Source: Ciona intestinalis (lineage: Eukaryota > Chordata > Ascidiacea > Phlebobranchia > Cionidae). Taken from it: a DNA stretch of 64,000 nt. Where the stretch lies: NCBI RefSeq assembly GCF_000224145.3, contig NC_020174.2, positions 5,037,117 through 5,101,116 of the forward strand, read 5' to 3'. Below, in pieces: positions 1 through 14,800 of the stretch. The notes beneath the pieces were generated by a model, which made no database searches, was not told where the DNA came from, and saw nothing but the letters and a program-made list of their open reading frames with translations. Numbering within the stretch: the stretch's first letter is position 1; the number at the start of each line of letters is the position of its first letter. The translations under genes were made by a program, and so were the position numbers.

Positions 1-21
1 CAACCACAACATATGTTTCAC

Positions 22-3000
22 CTTCTTGGAAATATTTTCGGCAAACTTGTTCGACTTCTCACGTAACAAAGTAACCAGGTCCTTATACACCTCACTCTTC
101 TTTTCAAAATCAACTTCTTGCTTTTCTTCGTTGAAACCCTGCGTGGTAACGGCGTAAAACAAAGTTGGTGAAAAAGTAACACTATTTTCTTCTACCGGGA
201 ACTATTTAAATTATACAATCTTGGTGTAAGATACTTTAAACGTTTCTGTATACCGATAAAGACAACTTGTATCCTTATAGTTTAGCATATAACGTATAAC
301 ACATATAAAAGTAACTTATACAACGCGTAATTGAAATCTGTTCTGCGATTAGGTTGCGAGCAGTAAGTCCAATCAATACACACTTTCAAGTGTCCTTATT
401 CCATTGAAGTATACGTCGATGGTTTGTTTTAATTAAACCCAAACTATACTCAAATACACGAGTATTGCTCGGACTCCTTTTAAGATCAACATATTAAGCT
501 CTTATTTTAACTTCGAAAACAATGGCGAAGATTAAATTATTGAAACACCGAAGAGAAAGGAATTAACAGAAAAACTAGAGTTGTTAAAACCAACGTGGTT
601 AAAAGACGCTATATCCTATATCATCCACAAAGTTACATAAATGGTACCTGGTAACGGATACGAGGTGTATGAAACAGAACACCCGTATTATAACGACTGT
701 CGCTTTTCAACCACGTGAGGATAAAACAAGTTATATTTATTCCTTCATAGACTTAGACCTTGGTGGTAAAATAAAACCCAGATACATTACTGTGGGGTTA
801 TTGGATACTGTCAGCACAATATCATATCCATGGTCGCGTTTTAAACAAGTGTGGAAGGAGCGTTAGTTAGAAAGCGTTTATGTTTAATCTATTTTTACCC
901 CAAGAAAAGCAAACTCACCCCGTTTACAAAGCAACCATATGTGCTTGCTGTGACACAGAATGAATCACCGTCATGAGGATCCACTATGACGTAACAGATA
1001 TCGCCGTGAACCTGTCGCCATGGCAACGCACGGCAGTCGTTTGAAAACACGTGACCTGCAAAGAATAATCGAAAAGTCAAACCGGGCAACTCTACAAACA
1101 CTTAACTAAAATAAAGCTTCACAGAACTGACATGTGAATAAACCCCCTCAAAAATATAAATCGTTGTGCTACAGTAGAAAACTGCTTGGTTAATCATATG
1201 TGGATGGGGTCCTTGACACACCTTGAAAATTGAGATTAAGCTTAGAATTGGCCCATTATCTCTGTTTTGCTAATACAAGGATACCTTTAAGGGTAAATTG
1301 TTAAAATAGTTTTGACTTACGTGATGTAAACTGAATGTTCTTGAGTGGTGTGTTGGGCGAATCTCCAGCAAAAGATTGTAAAAGAGCTACGTCAGCGTTC
1401 ACTGCTGCAGGGGTGAGACGAACCTGTCTATGTTTATATTCTTGTGTTAATATTATTTAGGTTACTTTTTATTCTGCTACCAGGCATAATGTAATAACCT
1501 TTCGACAGGTCACCTTTCTACTGTTTCGTCTTCCACTTCACCAGGAAATGAGATTATTTAAAGACACTGAACAGTGCACAGCAGCCTAGTAAAATGTTAA
1601 CGAACTTGTACCAGTTACAGTTTGACATTTTATTTTTACTATGCTATATTGGTAAGGTTCTGCGTCAGTATACGACGAACTCAGGATTTAGTACTGGGTT
1701 GACTCAATATCCCAACACCATGAACAGTTACATAGGAATACATACTCACTTTGATATTTCTTGCATGCATGAATTAAGTAGCCGCATATCCATCTGTTGT
1801 ATTATAAGCAGAAGACGAAGTAGTAGGGATGATTCCTCTGTTGCTTCTGTCTTGTTCTGTTTGGAAGAAACAATTTATTTCAATTCTTTAAACCTTTTTT
1901 TATAACGACCCAAATAGTAAAAAAACTTATTTAAAGCTTTGGTGACCACAGATGAAAAACTATGTTTTACACATTTGTAAGAATGGAATAAAATGTTAGA
2001 TTAAAATATTCTACAGAAAGGGCTTATTCAACCAGTAGCAAAACCACAAATAATCTGAACCATCTGAACACTTTTGGAATAAAACTAAAGGTTTAATTTT
2101 GAAAAGCATTACTTTATATATTGTATTCGATTAAAATTAATACTTATTATAAATATGCTATTTTCCAGAAATACGATAGGAACTCAAATGCTCAAAAAGT
2201 AGCTAATAAACATACTGATATAATCCAAACTAATTCACCTTTTCCACCATTCTTATTACAGTAGAGTCTTCAGTATCAACTGTAGCGAATGCAGGACCAA
2301 GAATTTTCACCAAAGGATCACGATTTTCTGTTTGGTTTGTGAATGAATGAATGTAATTTGTTTTATTCTCGAGTGGCCGGAAAAAGACAGTTGATATAAC
2401 ACGAGACCTACTCACCTTCAAGACACATACGAACTTCATTTATGCTTTTTTCTTTTGCCATTTTGATCACATTTGCAGCTTGTTCCAATGTGCGGACTTT
2501 CAGTGTTCCCTTATCCATCTCAAGGAGTGCTACACCATTGGAATCTTTGTCTTGTGATGTGATTTGGGAAGCACTGTAAAATTAGAAATGTATTATGATC
2601 TCCGTTATTGTAGTTACAAGGATAAAAATGAAACAACTTATGTTTATGGATAAAGTTTTATAAGTTTAGGTATTAAATGGGATCCAATTGCTTTTCTATT
2701 GGTAGCAGGTTGCAGCTAATAAACCAACAAAAGATAAATACGTAAAATGAGCATATTTTTTTGACAGGGACAGTCTTTGAGAATAATAACATTCAGTACA
2801 CAATAAATATTTGTAATTAAACAAGTGTATTAAGTTCTTCAACCAATACAAACTAACCCAATATCATAGCCTCCTCCAAAGGAAGATGACGTCAATGAAG
2901 TCTCCCATGTCAACGCTTCTTTAAAAACATATTTTGCTTCTTCTGGATGTTTGTCACTAAAACTTTCAATGAACTGCAATACAAGTAAAGGATCACTTTC

Positions 3001-3297
3001 TTAAACACAGTTTCGGATAAAAATTTAAACTGTAGTCAATATCTGTTAAAGTTTGATTTTAAAAAGATAAAATTAATCTAAAAAAAGGCGCAACTTTGTT
3101 TTGTTTAGCTAGAACATACTTTTACAAACATATATATATAACTTTTAAATACATAAAGCTAACCTTAATAATGTCATTTAAAAGCTTTTCATTCATTGGT
3201 GATAGTTCTAGTTTTCCTTTCCCACTTCCAGCTACAGATGTCCATTGAGCTGCTCTGGCCAGTGAAGCTCCCATGTTTCTAATGCAGCTTGAACCAC
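22..3297 (-). CDS. Partial gene with CLU N-region-like stretch (7 exons)
   Basis: Seven minus-strand exons join in consistent phase with AG/GT borders: 3297-3164, 2973-2858, 2573-2416, 2327-2239, 1423-1321, 1055-919 and 138-22. The first ATG is at 3274, but the exon is open upstream of it, so earlier coding exons or a trans-spliced 5' end are both possible. The last exon ends at a GTGAAA donor, so the gene continues left of the window. The visible protein is about 276 residues from that ATG, soluble and mostly helical-looking at first, with no signal peptide or membrane segment. Its last 80 residues (motifs QVHGD, VTASTYG, SEVYKDLV) resemble the part of clustered-mitochondria (CLU) proteins that reads HGDLMY, ITASTRG and SLVELL. 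This is a resemblance from memory. The exons look real, the family assignment is weak, and a different conserved protein is possible. Confidence 0.6.
650..760 (+). mobile_element. SINE tail fragment
   Basis: Contains GTATGAAACAGAACACC and AACGACTGTC followed by a degraded CACGTGAGGATAAAACAAG segment, matching the tail of the full SINE near 28.6 kb and the fragment near 58.9 kb. It lies in an intron of the leftmost gene. Confidence 0.6.
2338..2402 (-). mobile_element. SINE tail fragment
   Basis: On the minus strand this reads AACTGTCTTTTTCCGG followed by GAATAAAACAAATTACATTC, the same tail segment seen at 650-760. It lies just before the 2327-2239 exon of the leftmost gene. Confidence 0.55.
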
Positions 3298-5892
3298 CTA
3301 AATTTTGTCACGAAATATCAACTTTCTGAAACGTATATGGTTTACAATGTTGAACAATATTAAAGCTATAACTTAAACAAATAATTACATGAAAATCATA
3401 TGGATAAGAGAATGAACATGAGGTTTTAAGCGAAATATATCTCTTTTGTAGTAAACTATTCTTTTCTTTGGACTCGGTTATGGTCTGCTACATATTACAT
3501 ACATAACAATAAATTTAAAGCATTTAAATCAATATAACCTAATTTAAATATTTGCTGGCATATTTTTTATCTAGTTTAATGCAATTATAATATAGTTTTA
3601 TTACTGTTTTTGTGACTTCTGCAACAGTTTCTATGTGGAAAGAGTCTACCCTTGTATCCTAGCAACAGGCCCGACACTAGTAGGATTGTTAAAGTATTCT
3701 GGTTCGGGGACAAGCGTTCATTTTGTTGATGCGTTATGAACTATTGTTTTTTCTGCTTCAAACAACAGTCTTGGATGTACTTTTCAAAATAATAGAACAG
3801 TTGTTTAAAAATATTTTTAAAAAATATTACATTTTGGTATAAATGAGAAATTTTGATTTTAGTTCTTTTTTATTATTCCAAAAGTGACCTATTTATTATT
3901 AACGACATTCCCTTTGAATACTAAACAAAAAATCAACTACAAAGTTACAATAGAAGGATAAATAAGTTATTCAAAACTTGTATAATATAGCTTTTTGTAG
4001 CAATGTAAGAGTATAGAATCTGATAAAATACCGTTTAGTATTCAATGGTTGAGGGGAGGAACGTTACTTGTTTTTCGCAACATTTAGGACTCCTGAATTG
4101 TGAAATTAAAGGGTAAAAATTCAATTAAACAAACACGTTCCTTTCATCCAAAAGCGAAAACTCCCAAAACATGAAAGTGCCAATTCATTGTAAACAGTAG
4201 GCCCAGATAACACATGGCCAAACAATCACTGTATTGCATCATCTGGCATACGGCGCCATGCGTACGTTGTGATCACAGTGCCAGTTTTGGAGATTTCCGC
4301 GCATAATTGAGTAAACGTCTTATGGATTAGCATACCTGGGAAATCATGCTGATCCTTTCAGGAGCTCGCCTCCCATAAACACCTTGTTTCTAGCTGTGTT
4401 TTACGAGCGGATGCGAAGTAGCATGCTGTTTGTTGCAACTTCTGGGCGGTAGCTTAAAAACATGGTACCGTCTGTCAGACAAAGTGGTCAATTAGGATTT
4501 TAAAACTTATATGGGTAATTGAAGCGAACTAGTTTATTACCATTGAATAAATTTCACCTTGCGTACATAATTACATTCCAAAATAAAAAGTGGGATAATA
4601 ATGTGTTTAGTGTGGTAACCAAGAAATAATATGCCATCATTTTTTCATTAAACTTGGCTATTTGTACACAGCAACGCATTGTTTCATTGCAAAACGTTAA
4701 AGTTTAAAAAAAATGAGTACGTTGTCTTTGAAATATAGAAGTTATAATGGTTATAAAAAAACTGCTTCCGGGTATTAAGCAAGTATTAAGTTGCATCCAA
4801 CAGTGTGTACGTGACGCTTGTTTGTTGCCGACTTATTTAAATCAACTATTAGCATGAATGCGGTTCAACTTTCGTTAATTAATCATCGTTCATAAACCCT
4901 AATCCTAACCATGTTCACGTGGCTTTACATAGAAGCTCATTATTCCGCTATTATGAGTTCTGCTACTGTAACGTTAACGATTAACTGCGATAAAGCAGTC
5001 ACCCGGTCAAACATAGTTCTCGCAAAACAGGGGGCTTCTGCACTGGCGTTCTTACATCTCATAGAAAATGATGATCTTACGGCTCATTCAGGGTTGAATT
5101 AATAGCCTTCGTTTGACAGGCGACCGAGCACGTCTCACCACGGTAATCGTTGATATTCATAGTTTATTGCAAAATAATTGGCAGGGAAATGCGACGGCGA
5201 CCATCGCTGTTTGTTTAACGAGTGGCCTATTTGCACTCGTTCCCTTTGATGTGTAATTACCGCACCGACAGCAATTACACCACTCTAACGCGAATTTTTA
5301 TCGCAGGAAGGAGACTCCGGGAAAACCTTCGCGCGGGTCGACCCTTGGCTTTGTTATCTTTCTCTTACTACGTCATAAACGGTCAACAAAGCAGCGGCGC
5401 ATTGGTGCGAGATCCTGTCGGGAACGTGGACGAACGAGCGTGTGAATTTAAGCACCCAACAAGGAAGCTTGATTGCAACAGTATAGCGAACTGGTTCAGG
5501 CAAAACAAACCAGTAGTACAAGCAAGAACAGACGCTTACGGAAACTTTCGCTGTATCCGAAAGTAAACAAGGGATAAATTATCTGTCAAGCGGCGAAGGA
5601 CGACTGATAAGTAGTGTTCGGTACAGTGTTTACCGTCAGTCAACGGGGCCAGGTCGGTATGAGAGCAAACAGCATGCACAAACAAGCTTCGTGTTGCGAA
5701 AATCGCTAGCGCGACTGTATCTAGCGAGATAATATTTCGCTTCTTTCTGCAGACGAACCACGGCGCCGTTTCTCGTGTGTCAATCAGTTCAGAGGCGACA
5801 GTTTCACGCGTAGGAGAGCAGCGACGAGATCGGGTTTGATAGACAAGCGCTGCCGCAATCTAGTGTTTACAGTGAGGCGAGATCGACGCAAA
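3298..5892. other. Intergenic interval left of the UNC5-like gene
   Basis: I see no exon chain on either strand. Short ORFs at 4911-5102 and 5222-5566 have no recognisable motif and no splice context. From about 4800 rightwards the sequence becomes visibly richer in CpG and less AT-rich. The stretch 5580-5892 directly precedes the UNC5 start and probably contains its promoter and 5' UTR. Confidence 0.5.
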
Positions 5893-8800
5893 ATGCCCGG
5901 TCCTCTATTTGTACTGGTTCTGTTGTTTGCCAAATCTCTTGGAGAGTCTCTTCCGGAAAACTTTAAAGGTAAGAAGATATGCTATTTGATTTTTGAAATG
6001 TGTGACAGTTAATTGTTTGCAAACGTGCCTTTTACCCCATTATCGTAAGAAACATCACGATTATCAAACCTCAACCAAATCTAATGAGACATATTCCCCA
6101 TATTTTTATTAATGTAGCTGCATACTTGGAACTTACTATGCCTGTGTTGAAGCATTATTGTTTTCTGTATAATTAGTTACGCTGCTTAAGTTACAAGGTA
6201 ACAGTTGTGTACACAAAACACAAGTAAGCTCGCTGTAAAAACAGGCCTGATTTTTACTCTCTTTTAAATGCCCAGTACAAACCATTTGCATAAGTTTTGT
6301 TTTGTACTGAAACGTACACTTTGTGAAAATAGTCTTTCGTTGGTCTTTATACAACATAATCTATTCCATTGGCCGATGTTTCACAGTCTTAATTAACTTA
6401 TCAAATTGTTAGTATTAGCCTACGGTTTCCTACTTAACGAAACTATACTCAGTATTAATCTGTCCGTAAAGCCGTTAATTAAATTCACTTCCCCGCTTAT
6501 GTTTGTCTCAGCGGAGTTGTTTGGACTCTTGCTTAATTTTAGTTGTTGTGAATCTGTGGGTTTAAATTCGTTGGCATTACAATTGATAGGCGTAAAGTGT
6601 TGCGATTTTCCTTTGATTATGCGACGATACATTCGTAACCAAAACCAGCTAAACAACTAGCGAGTTATTGACCAAGTGTGCTCAAAGCACGAACTGGGAC
6701 ATTCGCTTACAAAACAGAAATCGTAAAAACGCTTTAATACCTATTACGCTTATGTGTGTCAAATATTGTAGACCTATTATGTTTATGTGGCTGCAAGGCG
6801 ATTTTGTCACAAGACACCGGACACGTAAAAATGCAGGCGATTATATGCCAATATTGACAGCACCAAAGTTTCGGAATTTACTCTCAAACTGCGTCATTTT
6901 AAAAGCTTCTTACTTAACCTCCCGATGTCTGTTGTGGCAAGGTATTTTTGCTTTCATAATCGCTTTGACATTTTAAGTTTTGACGAAAGCTTACACGGAA
7001 CTGATCTGTTAAGCAAAGAACGTGTGTGTCTGTAACGTTGTGGGAAGGTTGTTTACCAGCAAACGTTTTGAAGTCCGATTAGTAGCACTTGTCTCATTTT
7101 CCCTAGAACTAATCGTAACGTAGTATAGGCGTGAAATCCATTACACGTATGACAACGATAGCGCGTGTTCGTCCATTAGTCGTTGCGGTAATTGGGATCT
7201 AAATATTTATCTGAACACCAGCCTTTGGCCATTTTGGTTGGAACGAAAGCGCCGCATATTTATAAGGAGGGTTGGCTGTAACATTATACAGGGAGCAAAG
7301 AAAATCCCTTAAATATCTGAATCAAAGTCAAATTTAAGGTGTATCATATTTCCAATGATCCCGTCGACAGCGACAGCCAGCGCTGAAAGGGGGGCCCGGT
7401 AGACGCCGTGACCCCTGGAACCTGGACAACCCTTGTTCCTGCCGACACCGCTATCACGACTGGGTATAATTAATTCGCACGACGGAGACGCCACTAGTAA
7501 CTGCATTATTAATGTAGGAGGGTGCGAGAAAAACGCAGGACATAAGAAAATACTTTGGCAAATTAAGTTTTAGTAACTCGATCAAACGGCCTAGGGAGTT
7601 CAGTATATGAAAACCAGTACAAAGTGATTAAATATTAGAATGTACAGACGTATCGGTTTCGCCTTTTCCCAGTGGCGCGGAGAATGCCAGCATTCGGGAA
7701 AAGTGGCACTTAAATGATGGTGAAATTAAATTAGATGCTCTGTCGGTCGTACCAGAGACGTCTGTACAATTTTGATCGATTGCTGACAGCCAGGTTCGAA
7801 CCCTGAACGACACCATATCTTGGACCACAGAGGCACATGACAAACACGTATTCCTATCCAAAATTAAATCATCCCAAATAGAAAAGCTCCTGATTCGATT
7901 TATTATGTGATGCCAGACTGGCACCATGCATTCTCTGGAGATACTTTTTGGTCAAATAGAATCCAAACCCACCCTTAGGCAATCCCAATGAAATCACCAC
8001 GAACCGCAGTATTATATGGCTCAATTTTTCGTTTGATGTTATTTCTACGGACTATCTGTTCAAAAGAGCATCTCTTACTCGGCAGACAGTACATAGACGC
8101 CCGGACACGAAAACAGCTAAAGCGGGCTAAATTGAATAATTTGACTCTACCTTCGCCGAAAAAGTTTTCCGCCAAATTGCGTCCCCGGGCGAGGGTCGTG
8201 CGAGTTAAGGCTCCGTGGTCGCTTGGGAATCTGGTGAGATCAAACTGTACAAGACCGCGAGAGAACATTATACATAAACAGGGAACGCTGGGCGAAATAC
8301 AACTAAGTCGCCGCAAAACTAACACAGCACTTATTAGAACTGGCATTGTGATAACCATCCTTGTTTTCCGGGTGCTTAACCCGGTCGGCTAAATAGACGA
8401 GATAAGGTCGTTCCGACAACGTCGAGCCGGCACGGAACTAACTGGGTCGAGATAGCCACCTTTTCGGCGCCAGGGATTGTTTAGGTCTAAATGTTGGTTA
8501 CCCGGACAGACCTAATGCTCGGTAGCCGCCTTAGTTTAAACAAGGTCAAGTAACGTCCGGTAAACAAGAATGGCCGATGAAGGTAATTGCGGATCGGTAA
8601 CAAAAGTTCCATTTTAATTTCGTGGCTATTTATTATTGTTTCGTGGGCAATGGCACATAAAACTAACCGAAATTCGATAAATTCTCTCAAATTGGTAGCA
8701 AGGCGAACGCTCCGGACTCAAAAACTTTGACTTAAAAGCAAAATATGCGAGATAACGATCACACAGCAGAAGCAAGCATCCATAAATTGGTGCGTTTTCA

Positions 8801-11800
8801 GGCCCCCAATTATCCAGCTATTACAGCAAAGCATGACAGGCAGCAGTCTGAGTAATGAGTCCATGGCTCCGTGTACAATTTCGCGGAGTGCGTTTTCTTA
8901 ACCCCGGCTACCCATGTTAATCTGCACGGATCTAATTCCGCTTGTTTTACCGCTCCCCGAGCAACTAATAAACTGGATTACGCCGTCACGCTCCGTCGAA
9001 TTTTGACAGTGACGTCACATAACCGGTTGATAAGCTTCCAAACCTCCCATTACCAGTTGTGGCCGTGTTTTTACAAACTGAGGAATCTTAACTAGTTTTG
9101 TTTCGGGACTTAACGACGCAGAGAATGCACCTTGAAAGCGTATTGACAAAGAGGCGACACACACGCGGTGCAATTAGCTTTGCAGCCCAAGTTAACAACG
9201 CCCTGTAAAAAGTAAAAAGGTAGTAATGAAATTGGCCGTGCAGGTTTAGATGCTTGAATCCAAATTTTGAAACGGCAACTGTACAAAACTCTTGAGATCT
9301 GTCATCGGTTCCCGCATAACTCCTGTTGTTAAAACAGCCTGGTACAATTTGGCTCAAGGGCTAGGCTGCTTGAGTCCTTTCGGGTCAGCGCCTTTAGGTC
9401 GAGTATTTTTGAGATGGGGTTAGCTTTCAACGAGGTAGAAACTTGGGCACTAATCGACCACCCCCCTAATCTATTAACTGCGGTAATCTTTACGTGTAAT
9501 TAAGTTCGTGTTCAGTGACTCGGAAAAGTTGACACAGCTTTGATGATACATAACTAAAGTCAAAAGAACTGTCAACCAAGGTAAAGTCAAACATTCCGAA
9601 AAACAAAAGAGCCGCGCAGAGTAATAGCAACGGAATGCGGTCAGAACTTCTTTAGCGTTTCGATTAAATTACATTTGCAAGCGCCACGCCACAATGCGTA
9701 CTCTAGTGCTTGTTTTATTGTGAGTGTTTGCCATTTTTTGGCGTGCTGGTACTCGGATATAAAGCATCCAATAACAGTTGGAAGCATTTCAAGCGCACAA
9801 GCAAAGAGGTTCAGTTACCTGCCAGCAACCAATCGGTTTCCTTTGGTCAAGAATTATGTTTGTAGGTAAATACTTCAACACACCAACTGCTGGTAATGTA
9901 GTTTGGTTGCACCCAACATTTAAACAGAACGCGAATCATTGTATATTTTACTGACTTTGGTTTGGTACCCAGTAGTGTACGTAGGTGTGTTAAACCTGGA
10001 ATACAAATCCAAATTTGAGATTCTAATCACTTAAAATGAAACCTATATATATTTAAATAAGGTGTTCCCATACAGATTAAGCTATTATAGCAAAAAAAGG
10101 GCATTGGGGTGTGTGTTACTGATTATCACAACAGAAACTTGCACGGGTTGAAAACGAAACTGAAGTACAAATGTCAAGCAACTGGCGTGCACTTGGTATA
10201 ACGACTGCGGTTAGCACTTTGCAAAGCGATATATAAGAAACAACACGAGTTTCTGAAAACGAGTTCTCGTCGTTGACAGCATCCTTTGTTCGGCGCGGTT
10301 TAGGTTATGCTGTATAGGTGGCCTACAAGCCTAATTATGGGCAAAACCGTGCTCATTATAGCCCATTGCCTCGTCGTCACGGAAAGATAAAGTTTGCGTG
10401 AAAAATATTCCTATTCCGGGCCCGGCTCTCGCGTTTGCTTTCGCATAACCGATACGTCCGACAAGTACTTATGTGCTTTACCGTGGCGGCCCCGGGACCC
10501 TGGGACCAAAGAAGTCGCCGGTCTGCACTTTTACCGTATCAGTTTCGGGCCGGTGTGGATTAAGACGGAGCGGGGGCGTCTGGGAGACATACAGAAGCGA
10601 GAGGCAATGGGGTGGGCCGTCACGCTGCCATAGAGGCAGAAGCGCTGCTGTAAGGCCTTATCTATAACAATCGCCCATTTGTGATGTTAAGTACATGAGA
10701 CTGGCCAACCACCAGAGCCCACATATCGCTTCCAGCAAACGATGCAAAACGAACAAAAATAACACGGAGGTTCGGGTTGTCGCTCAGGATTACGCAAACA
10801 TTTATAAGCCTCTGTTTTTACTTAAAACGACTAATCCAGGCTGCAATGCGGGGTGAGCATACATCTTACTCCGTCGCCAAAAAATCTTCTGGCCTAAAAC
10901 TACAAACCGATAAGGAATTGTTTTACGTAAATCAGTTTATGGAGAAAAATGAAAGCGGCAATTTTCATTTTACTCGTTAAAGTGTTTTCTTGCATAGCTC
11001 CCCTATTACGTGTGTGGATTATCCTCTCCCAGGTCGATTGATCCCCTTCTACTCCCAGCTCCTGTTACTTCTCCGCTGGATCTATTCGGGTACAGCCAGC
11101 GACATGTTGATTTGTTGTTTCGCCTGTCGGCTTTAACGCAGCTGCGTTCAGAGTAATTTGAGGGTTAAGCGCATTTCTTCGGTTCGACGAATATTTTAAC
11201 CATAGAGAGTCTTTAATTGCAACCGGTAAGCTGTGTATGGAACAAACAGTCCCTGTAATTTCACTAACGCAAGAACAACGTGCCCGTTATAAACTTGGTG
11301 GTCGACAAAGTTTTTATGAACCAAACGTATAGTACTGTGTGAGATGGAACAAACTTAGCACATAATATCCAAATATCTTGAACGCGTTTTAAACAACTAA
11401 CAATGGTCAATGGGGGTCGGGAGGGTACAGTTTTATAATTCTTTGTTTATTACCAAATGGAACACTAGAATGAAAAGGTGTCCCATTTACCCTCACCCTA
11501 CCACATATAAGGCGGATTGGTTAAGCACCACCATATAGTTTGTTTCCCTGTAGCCTGGAGCCCATACCGCATAGCATAGCGTGGAAAACTAACAATATTT
11601 CGTTCGCAAAGTCGATGGGAACGAGACCACCGTGGGCGTCGAAATACTTATCGGTCCATTACTCGGCAAGGGTCGATATAGGGGTCAGGGGTCTGGGTAA
11701 GTTCCCAAGCACTACGACAGCTACGGTGACTCGTAATTATAATTCCAGAAAAAATGTCGCGTTTTTGAAAACTTGTATAAGGACAGAATTATACTCATTT

Positions 11801-14800
11801 ACGACTGACAGACTGCTTTAAGTATATTTGGTTATTTTCTAATCATATTTTTAAAACGAAGGTATGTTATGATATATTAGACTCTACAAATGCGATTTAA
11901 AGCGTTTTCGTCAAAACGAACCATTTTGCTCTCTATATTGGCAACAGTTTGGTTTTGAGTTCGAGGTATAATCTCTATACTCCGCATAGCTCACGAAAAG
12001 CGAAAACAAGTAAAGCTGTTGACGTTCTGACAAGTGTAAGTGCAAGGAACCTCACTGAAGCGTATCGAGAAACCAGAATTCGGACCAACTTAGCTAATAG
12101 CTAATACTACAGTAAATACCAATATTTAGAGTCGCGTTCTTTTAAATATGGACTTTATTACTTTAAACCGAAAATATAGGATGGTTCATTGTTTTATAAT
12201 GTTGTTCAACAACTGGTTTTTGTCGTTTTCCTCCAGGCATTTGCGCAATCCCAACTTACAATTACACCGATGCTAAACACAGCCTTGTACAATAGAGCTA
12301 CGATTCGCGGTTGTGCTGATACGAGTCACACGGGACGCATTAATAGCTACGTGAGTGGTAAACGCGGTTCGACATACGCGGGTTAAACCAAGGTAAAGCG
12401 TACTTAAAATACAGATCGAGAAACCGCCGGAATTTCGCCACAATACACAAGACAAGTATACCCTCCAAAAACGAACGACCACGCAGTTTTACTGCGGCGA
12501 TTCTATAACGATTATTGTTCCATGCGGTTCTATGACATCAAACGGATAATCTGAACTCACTGGGCGAGGCCAATTAAACTGAGCATGGATTGAAACGCTC
12601 TTATAGGATTTTCGCATGCGTTTGTTGGGAGATTGGAAAATTGTCACACGGGATAAGCGACCGATTACACCAAGATATTTCAGTTATAGATATGTTCGAA
12701 TTATGTATAGACGTTTAAGCTTATCTGTACGATGAGTGACAGCTAATGACCGTGTGTTATTGGGGATTGCAATATGTTATCCGTTTGAATGAGTTATGTT
12801 AGAATTACTTTCACAGGGTTTCTGTCGCGCTATAAACACATTGGTTGGGCATATTGCGTTCAAATGTCTTCCCGCTTGTGCTGAGTATATATGTAGACCG
12901 CGCTTGCGCGAAACAGTTTTAATTATTTTGTATATAGAAAGATTTGGGCCTTGTTTCATGCAGTCAGAAATAGGATACAGCATTGTAGGCTGGAAACGGA
13001 TCACCGGAAAATGCGGTGGCATCTGGAAACAATAAAGTTACTGTGACGGTAACACTTCTAACACCGGGATACACCATTGGGGTATAAGTCCGAATTGAAA
13101 TCAACTTTAAATTAAAAGCACTACAAACTTACTCCCAAATACGCACTTTAGCTCAAGGTACGACCCATAAACCACTACCGCCCACACGGTGGATTCCGAT
13201 TTCATGTCCAGGTCGCTCCATGGCCGCAAAACTCGGAGCGCTTTTATATTGCTCCATTTAGATCGGGTAAGGCAGTTATATAGACGCCTGAAATACGGCG
13301 GCACCAGTCACACAAACCGCGACAGCCAATTGCCATCAAACGCGAGTAAGAAGGTAGCCGACGTCACCGAAACACGACAATACGTTTTTATCCAAGGCAA
13401 CAAGAAGACCGTTTTGTCACGAAAATCTTCTATGGTACAATCGTTATAACAGGAAAATGAAAGTAATGTGGCCTCTATTCAAAACACACACGATACCGTT
13501 GCCTTGTTGAGCAAATTGTCCATATACTGGCGTCTAAGCTGATCAATATTTCTCTATCACTATTCGAATACGAAGGCCTGTTTATTGTATCTTGTGGTAA
13601 ACAATTATGTAACTTCCCGCCCAGAGCGCCAGAATTCTTCATAGGAAGCAATTGGCTTTTAGGGCTGTGGAGCAGGCCTGTTTGTGGGATGTGTATTTCC
13701 TTACGACGGTTCCGTCATTTACGACGCCAGTTGGGCTCTTTTAACCAATTATAGCGACTACCAAGGCTGCACTATACAACCATATATAACCGCAAGGCTC
13801 GGTATAATGTAGACTTGTTTGTTGCCGTCTCTGATACCTGAACGGACTCCAGGATAATTTAAGTTTAAGATAACAGCCAGCTGCAGAGCTATATCGATAA
13901 ATTAGTGGCGCTACTCGAGGACAGAAAGCTTTTTGTTGGCAAAGTTTGACACACCAGTCAAGATATATATCAATACATTAGGAAGATTACTGTGGCTTTT
14001 TAGCAATCTAAATTAGCCAAGAGATGAGGGAAGAATTGGATGCTTTGTTTAACTTTCTTCATAGCGTATATATGGTCGCATGTAACACAACCAAAATAAC
14101 ATAAATGTTTACTTATCGTTACGGTAACGACTATCAGATCAATTAAATCAGCGAAAAGAAAGTAATTAGCAGCAAAGCGACGTTTATTACAAAATATAAC
14201 AAAAGGATTGCGTATTCTAGTTTGCGAAGACTATATTATATATCGCGTAATACTCAAACCAGTAAGGTTGAATCTCAGGAAATGTATTTTAAACCCAACA
14301 TGTGACCTTCTCATGTATGTACGGTGAGGGGTGGCACCAAGCTACGATCTAATCCTGGACCGCAAAATTCGCAGCTAGTTTGTAGCGGAGATAGTAACGT
14401 AAACATATATACATTCAAATTTTCGTTGTCGCGTCGCCGGCTTCAGTCCCTTGGTCGCTGGTAAATAGGTTGAAATATTAATGCAACTTGGCTATAGAAC
14501 GAACTTAAAGCGATGTAAAAATAGAAAAGACAAATTTATCAAAATATATATTCGATGTGGGTGAGGTCCTTGTCGAGGACCTGGAAAGATTTGGCCCTTT
14601 ACCCCAACACCCAGGCTGCTTTTGTGCAACGCTCATGCGAAGAGTATAACCATATCAAAATATGTGAAATGGTAATAAATTATATACCATCGTTCTATTA
14701 TAATAACGTGGTTGCTTGAGATTCTCAAGAAACCAATACATCGGGTTAAACAAGAAGGATCGGTTTTGAAGTAGACATGAGGATTCTGAACGCCCCAGAA

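Noticed and set aside
7790..7830. tRNA-like B box (GGGTTCGAACC on the minus strand)
   Set aside because: No cloverleaf, acceptor stem pairing or anticodon arm could be built. At most it is an old SINE remnant.
7975..8392. Overlapping long ORFs on both strands
   Set aside because: No family motif, no splice context, and both strands are open over the same bases. This is chance in a relatively GC-richer intron stretch.
10394..10667. GC-rich ORFs in two plus-strand frames
   Set aside because: Adjacent frames are open at once because of GC-rich composition. No motif and no acceptor or donor in a useful phase.
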